From NCBI GenBank assembly GCA_964247055.1, contig OZ176053.1, forward strand, positions 3,596,001 to 3,660,000: DNA of 64,000 bases, in the 5' to 3' direction. The translations under genes were made by a program, and so were the position numbers. This document shows, one piece after another, positions 53,747 to 64,000 of this stretch (positions are counted from its first letter, which is position 1; each line of letters begins with the position of its first letter). The DNA is from Paragordius varius (Eukaryota > Nematomorpha). A model generated the notes under the pieces. It was not told where the DNA came from, made no database searches, and saw only the letters and a list, made by a program, of their open reading frames with translations.

Positions 53747-56700
53747 ATGAGCATTTATCATGATATTAATAATCCTATATTATCTCAATCATCATCCCCA
53801 TCATCACTATCTAGTCAACCTCAACCTCAACAACAACATGAATTAAAAGATTTAAGTCCTTACCATTTTGCTGTTTCAAAAGAGGCCGCTCTTGGTGATA
53901 AAAAACAGACGACAGAAAATGATTCACATTTTTCAAACGAAAGTTTTAACCCTGAACACAATAATAATGTATTTGGTCTCAATGATGATAGAAAGGGAGA
54001 AGCTTATTCAAAATCATCATTTAATTCTTCGACAAAGCAATTGCCTTTTACCGGAGTGTCATCGATTCCTCCTTATACCAAGGCTGATTATGGATATCAA
54101 ACCCCAACAAGTGATAGCCCAAAGATTAGCTCCTCCTCTAAACTCAATACTGAAACGATTCTCCCGCCACCTGATAAAACCATCACCTCACATAATCCAA
54201 ATGATGTAATTAGCACAGAAAAGAACACGCATCAACAACGTCAACGACCATCCCTTATCAGTAAATTAATGCAAGCAGGTCGTGATTTTATCACCCCTAA
54301 CAACAACAGTAACAGTCATAAGATTATAGAAGGAAATATGATGGCCAGCAATAATAATAATAATCCTTCTAATCCTAATTCTAATAGTGGTTATCCCTCA
54401 GCAGACGAAACATCATCTAATGTTACAAATAGGTTGAATGATACAATAAATACCCCTCATAGTACGTATGATACGTTTACCCCATCAAAAACTACTACAA
54501 CATCATTCCTATCACCTTCATCGTCCCCGTATTCATTTGAGGGTGGTGAAAAACATCCAACTAATATATCCTACGATTCTGCCCAAAACATCAATAATCC
54601 ATACCTAAACGCCTCACAATATTTATTGTTACAGAATAAAGATCCCAATAAAAATTACTATAATTATTATCCCACTAATCCTTCCTCATCAACCACAACT
54701 TCTAGTAGTGATAAACAACCCATAACATATCTTTCCCTATCGTCACCTACTTCATCTGGGAGTATTGGGACGGTAGGACCTGGTCCCCATCCAATCAAAT
54801 CCATTTTAAAGCATCATCGTGATTTTATACCCACTTCTGCTTCAGCGACCCAACCCAAAAATGCCCTTCTATTTTCATCCTCTTCACCCGAAGATAATGC
54901 CAGTAATACGGATGACACCTCTTTAAGTGCGGGCTTTACCCCCTCAACCCAAAGAAGACCAAGTTTTTATTCATCACCGCGGAAACGGAGAGATCGTTTT
55001 GCCAGTCGGCCCTCTATTTTCACGACGCAAATGCGTTACGCTCATTACGTTTGTTCGGGCCTGTATGAGTTGTTAAACTTTGATTTCTGCTTGTTTCTCT
55101 TGATAAGTAAGACAGATCGATACCCATTTATTTTTGTATATATATATATATCGCACATATCAAACATGAATCAAATATAAACGTTTGTGTATATACATAA
55201 ATTTTATTGTGCTAACCACTGAAATTATATACTCACAGTGATTTTAAGCATTTGTGAGAATGATTTAAATACTATTTATTTTATAACCTTATCATCCTAT
55301 ATTTTTCATTATTTAGGTGCTATCCTACGAATCAATCTCATCTCATTGGTTTATTTAGTATTCATGTTGATTGTTCCCTTATTACCGACGCCAACGGCAC
55401 AATTTAAGCTGGGTTATTTTTTTATTATGTTTCACAAAATCTAGATGAATGTCGGACAATGTTTTAAGTTTAATTTTGTAAAAACAATAAATCTTTTGTT
55501 GTTTTTAATCTATTATCCAAATAGATTTTATTGGCCAATTATTTTGGTATAATATTATCATATAAACTAATAATATAAATTTTTCGCGTATTTATTACTA
55601 AATCTACTTTAAATCTTTGTTTTAGCCTATTTTTGAATTATATAAAGACTTAAATAATTTGGTGACCGTTGTAATGTTTGTTCACTGTCTATAATAACGA
55701 TACATTTAGGTTATAAAATATATAAATTTTAAATCAAAGCTGATCAATTATTTAGATTATAAATGACCCCTGACTGAAAAAAGGGGTTATTTAATTTTCA
55801 AACTATAAATATTATTTATTTATTTTTATAAAGGGCACACCGGAAGATTCCTCAAATGTGTCATGATATTCAGTGCTTTAGCTTGTATTGCACACATTAT
55901 TTTCCATGTAACACTTTTGGCGTTACCTCCATACGGGCATATGTTTCACAATTGTAAGTTATCTACAACAGTCATTTAAAATTTTATTTTTTGATCATAT
56001 ATGACCTGGTAACCTTTGATTTGAAAAATTTATTTTTGGATCTATTTTGCCTTTAAAATTTAAGTTGTTTAACATAAATAGAGATGTTTAAATATTTTTT
56101 TTAAAAAATACTTTTTATTCCAATCAGTAATATAGAGTTGATTAAAATGGAAAATTAGTTAATTATTTTTTTGATTTAGAGAGAGGATAATATCATTACA
56201 ATTATATTAATAGTAAAACAAATGAAGATGCATACAAATTTAGGATGTATAAACATCCAAAAAATCATTATCTTACCATTCTTATATTATATTATTATTA
56301 TTATTATTATTATTGTAAATTACTTTTATTTGGCTGAAATATATATGTACTACTTTTAAGGCATACACGTCGTCCTATTTTATTGATTTTTTTATCTTAA
56401 AAAATTTGCTCCACAAAATGAAAATAGATAGATGAATTTTTAGCGTTAACAAAGTTAAAAGGAATGGTGCAAATCAATATCTTTACTCCATATTCTATAT
56501 ATGGCTAAAACTGTTTTTTTTGAAATACACTTTTATTTATAGTAAATTATATTTATAAAAATATTTTACGCAATTTTTAATAGATTTTTTACCCAATGGA
56601 CATAATAATTTTTAAATAAAACATAAGCTATAACTCCTGAATCGCCTTTAAAATGTATAATGCCTATATTTTGGCATTCTAAATAAATGTAATAATTTAA

Positions 56701-59700
56701 ATTGTTTAAATATCTGTCTTTAAAACATAATATGTTTCTCGTTATTGTTCTTTAATTATACAAGTTTTACCACAAAACATTTTTTACTATAAAATAATTT
56801 TTTTATGGATTGTCTAATTTTAGTCCTTTCTGCAAAATATCTGTACCACTTATCGCCTTTATGGGCAGTTGTTTCAAAATTTCTTGAAATTTTACATTTT
56901 AAAATATAGACTTATTATTACTTTTTGGCAGCTTCCAACCTATCATTAAAATATATAAAATTGTGGATTCCATTAAAATTTAATCATAATTTAGAAAATT
57001 TTTTAGAATGAAGTTTAAAAAACACTTAAAGTATTAATCAAACCCACTAAGCCATTTAAGTGTTGAACACCCCTCCTGATTTATGACATACAATAAAATT
57101 TGGTTTAATCAAATATTTTTTAACGGTAAAAGAGATTAAAAAAATGTGTGTTCCCCCCTTTTAGGTACACGCATGGAACGTATCGTACGTGAAATTGGTT
57201 TTCAAACCTTGGACCATGCTTCACCCGTACAAATGACACGTCTCATTGTCCCAGATATCTTGGTGCTCATAGTTAGTTTTTTAGTTTTCCTCTTGTGCCA
57301 CAAAATGAAACCTTACGATGACGTGGATAGACTGGCGCTAATGCACCCATCTATAGCGGCCCCCTCGTCCGGACTCCCACTGGCTTCAAGAAAAACTTTG
57401 ATTGCCGCTCAAATTAAACCACCAACGCCATCATCTAAATTAAATGATAATGTACAGACACAACAGGATAATCAAATGGCCGATGGTATTTATATTTTAT
57501 TTTAGGTAGGGCGCCGGACTCTAACTCTACGTGCCAGAGTTTGTACCCCGAAACTACGCATTTTTTCCATTGTCAGCTCTGGCCTGGCGAGTGATAAAGC
57601 CTTCACATGTCCGGATACAAATTTAAGTCCTTACCCTTTAATAAAAAAGGAAAAAAGAGACTCTAAACTGTATATTATTTATTTTGAAAGAGAAATAATA
57701 TTGGTGCAAAAGGTCGGTATAATTAGGGTAAGAATAAGAAATAATAGGTTGTAAGTAATGTAGTAAATGATTATGGTTTTTTTCCCTAATTTTTTATTTA
57801 TACGCTCACGCGACAATTACATTTATATATGCTAACAATTTTTCCGCCACCCAAAAGTTGCTTTAACCCAAAATATGAATTTTGATCATTATCATTAGTT
57901 TTTTCTATATTATTACTTTTTTAAATTTAACTTATGAATTTTACCTAGACACTTTGTATGATTCATAGATTTATTATTTTTGTTTATAAATTAATTATAT
58001 ATCAAAATAAGATAAACATTTACAGCAAAATTGTATATTTATTATGCATCCTTTTTATTATCTTACAACCTGTCAAAATTTCAATATTATTTTATTAATT
58101 TGGCATCTTTTAAGCAAACTAAAAATTGATACATATCCAAAAATGATGATTACAAACACTCTGTATGACATGTACACAAATTGTAGCTAAAAAATAGTGT
58201 CACCATAATATTTTTTAACTCTATTTTTTTCAAAAATATTTTTTTTTAGTTTTATTCTGATAAGATACAAAAATGGCATAAATCCCTTAAGCAGCTTAAC
58301 TACTAAGATTTGTTAATATATTATCGACTTGGAAATAGTTTTTTGAATCAAGTTATTTTTATGCTTTTAGGTTTCATCTGTTTAATAAACAATTGTACTT
58401 TTTTAATTTTCACAAGAAAATATGGTGTATTTTGGGATTACACGATAAAAAAATTTATATGAAATATGTAAAAATGTTTAATTATTACCCTTGGTAATCT
58501 TACCCATATAGTGTAGACTTTTTAATACTAATCAATATTTGGGTTTAAATTAAACTTTTTTTGTCCGGAACCGTGCAAAAACGTTATATATAATTACAAC
58601 CTATCATTGGGGCTTAAAAAACACTGTTTTTCTCGTTGTAAATAATAAAAACACAAAACAAATAATGGTTAAGTTGTAAAAAGCTACCATATTTATTTAC
58701 TATGGGAATAAATAAAATTCGCATCCGTCGCGATTAAGAATATGTCCCCAAACTAAATCTATAATAGTTTTTAATTAAACAAGTCACCTAACAACAAATA
58801 ATCCATAAATTTAAAAGTTTATCCTAAAAAATAAGCTTGAATTCGTATAAAATAAAATTAATTTTCCACTCCTCATATTTCTAAGTATTTTACCAAAAAA
58901 ATTATTATGCTTTATTTTATATGATATTAGATACTATTGATCCCATTACGGATGCTCAATTACGTGCAAAATTTTCTGGCACCCTAAGGCCAAACGCCCC
59001 TGAAATTGAACGGAGGCGATCATCACTCATAGATTTGGTGGTTGAGAGTGGCCTTAATCTTTTTTCCAATCCGGCTACCCAGGGGGCCAATACCACAGCG
59101 GTATCATCAAAAAGTGCAATGCAAAATTATCCTACAAAAAGAGATGCTCGCTCAAGTATAAACTTGTCTAAAAGGTTGAGAATGGGAACGAGTATTAGCT
59201 CATCTCAACGTATAACAGGTATAGTATATTGTGCTAAAATGATTTTTTGTAGGTTTTTGAGAAGAATTTTATGTTGGGCGTAAAGGTTAAAAATAGTTTA
59301 TCTAAGGTTTGAAGAAAATCATGTGTTCGTTATCATTATATTTACCCATGTTTTCCTTATTAATTATATTTTATTCAACATTTTACCAATTATCGGCGAA
59401 GGTTTTGATATTTTTATTTAAAATGGTATACATCTAACTTGAATAGATAATACAATCTATCCTTATATCTTAAAATTTTTGTCGAGTGTCTGATATTTAT
59501 TTATGACTTTATCATAATCCTCCTGCACAAATACAGTTTTTTTCAGTAAAAACCATCATATTAGTCAAATAACAATTTATGTCTTTTAATAATATATATT
59601 ATTAATTATAATAACAAATTTATCGAAAAAAAACACAATAACATAATTATAGGGCCCCCATTTATTGCCATGATGTGTGAAGGTGCTCTATTTATACTGT

Positions 59701-60493
59701 TGGGATTATGTGGAATCATTTATCCAAGCTTACCGGCCCTTTTATATTTTGCTCTTTTCCTGGGTTCTGCCACAGCTTGGGCTTGTTGTCAACGCTTTAT
59801 TTTCCGGACTACACAATTATTTTGCCCGCCAAAAAACAAGGATAAAACTACCGTATCAAATAACCCCAATAGTAAGATTTGTGGATTTATGTTAATACAA
59901 TTAATAATTTTATATTTCGTTTTAACCTCTTGTCTTTCACTTTTAATTTTTAGTGCGTAATGGTTTTTTAAATTTATGGTTATTTAAACAAAAAAATTAT
60001 ATGAAAGATATAACATGGCATGAAATTCGTTTTGTGGACACCTTAAATGATGAAACTATATATTTCCTTTTTTCTCTAAAATTTTCAAGTAATTACTGTT
60101 ATATTTTATAAATGATTTTTTTACAAAAAACATTTTACCACTCATTAAGTTTGTAATTCATTTAGACATATAAGGTTCATGTATTAGTACATTTTTTAAA
60201 CCTTTTTTTTCATCAAAATGAACAATAAATTTTTTTGTCTAATGTATGTTTAGCTATGTCCCTTGACAATTTATATGAACGCAAATCATCGTCATCTCCT
60301 TCCGACATCAAATACAAACTGTTAATGGCATTAAAATTTTTGCTCCTTATTTATGTGGCAGTTCACATTCTTTTACTCTACATATATCAGTTTGAAACGT
60401 TGCAAATTGTATTACCTCCACAGCATTTGGCTTCCAGGTTTCGAATTATGATGGTTTAATAAATTATTTTATAATAAATGGTTATTTCTTGTA

Positions 60494-60541
<48 letters not shown>

Positions 60542-63500
60542 CGAAAAATTTACAATCTATGGCCTTTAATGTCTTTTTTGAACTTTAATGTAATTGACTT
60601 TTACAACTGCGCTCCACTGCAAGTGTGAATTCTAACGCAAAGATAATATTAATCATTGGAAAACAAAACCACATTTGTGAAAATTACATAAATAATATCA
60701 AAACAAGTCCGGCAACTATTATGTTACAAATAATTTTAACTAAAATTTTGGTATATGTATATATGTCTTATGCAGGGTTATGGGTTTTACTGCCATAGTC
60801 CACACTAATTGTACCGTACCTCATGAAATGAATTTATATCCAGTAGGATGGGACGTCTATATTAATCCAGCTCTTCTCCTGTTTCTTTATTGGATCATAT
60901 GCATGAATATCAAAATTAGTTTAGCGGTAAACCATTTTTTTCTGTGGTAATTTTAAACCCTTTTAAAACACCCTATATTTTTGGAATTTACAGTAATGAT
61001 TTTATACTGACTGTAATATGTTTATGTAATGTAATTTTGGGGCTAATTTACATGAATATTCAAATATATAGTTAAAAAATTTCGAATCAAAAAATATTAC
61101 TATGGACACTAGTGGAAACAACCCTCCAACTTCACGGCGACCATCTCGGATAGCGATGACTGCAAAAGTAATTAATATTTAATATATTATAATATAGTTA
61201 TTACATAATAAATGAACTTGGCTATGATTTTAGAATACTACCAAAAAAATAGATTTTTTCATGATTTAAGTTTGTTTTCAATTATTATAATTGATCTGTT
61301 ACCAATTTAATTATTACACGTATTGATATCACGCTTAATTACTGTTTTAATTATATTATAATGATGTAAAATTCGGTAATATGTTAAGTATATGGGTGGA
61401 CCTATTTATTCTTTTCGTTTTCTCTATCGTCTTCAATAACTTAGATTTTTTGAAGGACATAATTTAATAGATTCTTATATAATTATTATCAATGAACAAT
61501 GTATGATTTATTTGGAATGATGAATCATTAAATATATTCAAAACTTAAATTTTTGTATACTACTAATCAACTTTGTCCAAAATACATGATAAAACCAAAT
61601 AAATATCTAATAAATTTGTTACAGATTATAGATAAGAAATTACATGATGGATCCGGTAATGATACACCCCCAACCGAATATACAGTTAAAACGACAACTA
61701 ACATTGACACTGCCCTAAATAATACCAATAAACCTACCATTAATATTCCAATTATAAGTACTGTTTCAAATGAAAATAATTTAAAAACTCCAGAAGGCGC
61801 ACCTAAAGCCCCACCTTTACCACAATTTTCTACCTCAACTCCTGTCTTACCATACAGCAATCATAGTAATATAACTGTTTTAAAAGATGAGAACGAGTTG
61901 ATTGATAATAAACCACTAGGGAGTGTTGTTAAACGCAAAGTACATCACTTATCAGATATCAGTAATAATCCAATAAATGGTGATGATGATGTAAGACGAC
62001 TACCATCTACTGTAAAAGCTACCCAATTTAGGGACAATGTTATTGGAACTTCAAAGTCGGACACCTATGCATTAATGAACGAAAAAAAGTACGTGGTAAA
62101 AAGGGAATTTAGATGGCTACTGACATAAATAATTATTATCAGTAAACTATTATTTTTGAAACATAATATTTTACCTCCTTTTCTTTGTTTAATAATGATT
62201 TTTTTGTGGCAAGTTTTTTATTTCAGTTGGGGCAAAAATAATAATACATTTTATATATTTTGCATTTGTCATCTATTTTTTTTCGTAAATTATCATAAGT
62301 TTTTTACAAAAAAAAAGTTGTACTATAATCCATTGGTGCAAAATTATTAATTTATGTTTTTTCATCTTGATAGAAAGAAATCGTTCACACACACGGAGGG
62401 AAGGCAGAGTACTTTGCAAAAGCATCGAAAACACTGGACCAAAAAGATATCCCCGTTATATTACATCTTTGCTGCACTTGTTAACGTTATTATACGTCAA
62501 ACTTATGTCATATCTTTGATTCTCATGATGGTATGATAATATCATTAAAACTTTTTAAATCATTTAGAGATTATTGTTTAAAATTTTATGAAAAACGGTT
62601 CTATAAAAATCGCTCAGTCAATCTAAACGTTTCTCATCATTCATATTGATCGAGAAAATGTTTATATTCAATAGGAAAACGATTTGATTGAACAAAAAAA
62701 AGTATGATTAGTTATTGGTAAACCGTTTTTAGAGTGTAAAAAGGTATATTACAACATTATTGCTTTTTAAATAGGTATGGGCCATAACATATCATTCATG
62801 GTTGACATTTGTCTTCTTGATTTGGGCATGTATTGTATGGATTACACCCAATAGTCGAACGGCTTGTCTGTATAGTTCACCCTTTTTCGTAGCATATGCT
62901 ATGATTCTCATCCTTCTTCAATACATATATGGCTTAAAATTAACCAATTCTGAACTCCCTTCAGGGAGTTATCATGATTTCCCACTCACCCAATTCGGGC
63001 TGATAAAGTATCGATACCCTTGTTTGCCTTTAGCTCTAAAGACTATATACACTTGCTTGTTTTGGATAACTATGCGACAATTCATTATTGAAAAGAAGGA
63101 AGCTAATGTCACCAAAGTCGTAAGTATAGATGGACAACATTCTCAATTCATACGGGGTTCGCTTAAACCATCAGATATTGCTTCACAAGATGGGACACGC
63201 ATTACATCACGTCTCGGGGATATGGCTTATTGGTTGTGCGTTAAATATTGGATCCTTATATGTTGTGGTTTCCTACTCTTTATGGGTATATCATCATCCA
63301 ATGTTGTCCTCTACCGCATTGGATACGTTATGTTTTTCGTATTTTTTCTCATCGTTTTCCAAATTGCTTACAGGGTATGGCGCCTAACTATGTACGCTTT
63401 TTGGCTCTTTCTCATAGGCTATTCCATGATAATCCTAATCCTTATTTACACGTATCAATTCGAAAATTTCCCTGAGTTTTGGCACAATCGTACCCGATTA

Positions 63501-63922
63501 TCGTATGAATTCTTGAGGGATGTTGGCCTTGAACAATACGATACAAAAATGTTGTTTGTTCGACTGTTTACACCTACGGCCTTCATTGTCATCATTATAT
63601 TGCAAGTCCATTATTTTCATAAACCGTTTATGGAATGGTGTGATGTGGAGAAAAGAGCAACCGTTTCCCTAGACAGCAAAGATGACCTGCTAAGGTTGCG
63701 TGCCTCCGAACGCCGACTCCAAATAAACTTGAAGGAGAAAGAGGTGTTAGTCTATTACTTTTATTGGTTTTTGGGACGACTTGCCTATTACTGGCGTATT
63801 GGTGCACGTTATGCTTGGAGAGCTGCTCATATCCATTGCTTTAAACTTGTGGCTCTTGCGCTCATGTTTTTGGCCATTTACGAGGTAGCATTACATATAA
63901 TTTTTATCATTTTAATTCAATC
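53747..63922 (+). CDS. PIEZO: PIEZO mechanosensitive channel, 5' part (gene continues past the window)
   Basis: Plasma-membrane stretch-gated cation channel subunit. Twelve exons: 53747-55106, 55317-55412, 55834-55953, 57165-57485, 58931-59218, 59653-59871, 60254-60437, 60776-60926, 61072-61167, 61625-62088, 62374-62530, 62775-63922; about 1,534 residues. Family blocks: LISLVYLVFMLIVPLLPTPT, GHTGRFLKC, MMCEGALFILLGLCGIIYPS, LLLIYVAVHILLLYIYQFET, VHTNCTVPHEMN, IRQTYVISLILMMVWAITYH, SWLTFVFLIWACIVWITP, YQFENFPEFWHNRT, LQVHYFHKPFMEW. The pore region lies beyond the right edge. Odd: a 428-residue Ser/Asn/Pro/Gln-rich extension precedes the usual start (Met-429, MRYAHYVCSGLYELL); another disordered segment is exon 10. 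Introns are 145-1,445 nt; none is tiny. The last exon may instead end at 63884. Confidence 0.93.
56289..56314. repeat. (ATT)n microsatellite
   Basis: A run of ATT trinucleotides in PIEZO intron 3. Confidence 0.85.
57505..57660 (+). repeat. tRNA-derived SINE candidate
   Basis: A GC-richer block in PIEZO intron 4 beginning about 20 bp after the donor. GGTAGGGCGCCGGACTC resembles a tRNA D-arm and anticodon-stem start (A box region), and GAGTTTGTACCCCG about 30 bp on resembles a T-arm/B box. A non-tRNA body follows (CTGGCCTGGCGAGTGATAAA). No second copy is visible in the window, so the call is tentative. Confidence 0.45.
60497..60540. repeat. (TA)n microsatellite
   Basis: About 22 TA repeats in PIEZO intron 7. 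Confidence 0.95.
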
Positions 63923-64000
63923 GTAACATTTAATATATGTTTTAATTTGATATATCTACCGTAAATTTATTAATAAATATACTGAATAAATTGCTTAGTT

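Noticed and set aside
60235-60270. PIEZO exon 7 starting at the ATG near 60235 as a separate protein
   Set aside because: The AG at 60253 and phase 1 join it to exon 6, and the product matches the PIEZO order.
63885-63922. PIEZO exon 12 ending at the GAG/GTAGCA site (63884)
   Set aside because: Possible, but the extra residues VALHIIFIILIQS look like the next PIEZO helix, so the later GTAACA donor was preferred; not settled.

Overview
This is a very AT-rich animal (metazoan) nuclear window (AT content judged by eye, not counted). It holds seven recognisable genes, all split by GT-AG introns, set in DNA full of small DNA transposons. The animal assignment rests on a FET-family (FUS/EWS/TAF15/cabeza) RNA-binding protein with RRM, RanBP2-type zinc finger and RGG regions, on a class A GPCR, and on a PIEZO channel. 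I rebuilt the exons by hand from codon phase and remembered family sequences. The six models that are complete in the window all sum to a multiple of three.

Layout. 4.7-6.0 kb: an unidentified single-exon proline-rich protein (-). 8.9 kb: a 59-residue small ORF (-). 11.2-15.6 kb: inositol monophosphatase (+). 16.1-23.8 kb: the FET gene (-), convergent with it. 25.2-27.0 kb: a decayed hAT transposon. 29.3-33.4 kb: GMP reductase (+). 33.8-36.6 kb: a divergent rhodopsin-like GPCR (+). 36.6-38.6 kb: RFT1 (-). 38.6-40.6 kb: mitochondrial class 2 DHODH (+). Only 41 bp separate the RFT1 and DHODH start codons, and only 60 bp separate the GPCR and RFT1 stop codons. 40.7-52 kb is a repeat-rich desert with Penelope-like fragments, a LINE and several nested MITEs. 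53.7 kb to the right edge: the 5' part of a PIEZO gene (+), cut off by the window.

The strongest result is intron size. Eighteen introns in five genes are only 22-31 nt long (seven of 22, six of 23, two of 25, one of 27, two of 31), and the remaining introns run from 84 nt to about 3 kb with nothing in between. Introns in the mid-20-nt range are known in animals chiefly from dicyemid mesozoans, so a dicyemid or similar simplified parasitic spiralian is my best guess; this is inference. Many long introns carry palindromic MITEs, often close to a splice site, which suggests that ancestral tiny introns were enlarged by insertion.

The metabolic genes cover nucleotide and glycan housekeeping: GMPR (GMP to IMP), DHODH (pyrimidine synthesis), RFT1 (N-glycosylation) and IMPase (inositol recycling). 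I see no operon and no shared pathway. The repeats include hAT MITEs with perfect 8-bp target duplications, TTAA-flanked and TA-flanked MITEs, and a palindromic family with tandem units of about 20 bp in its arms. No retrovirus, LTR element or Polinton was recognised.
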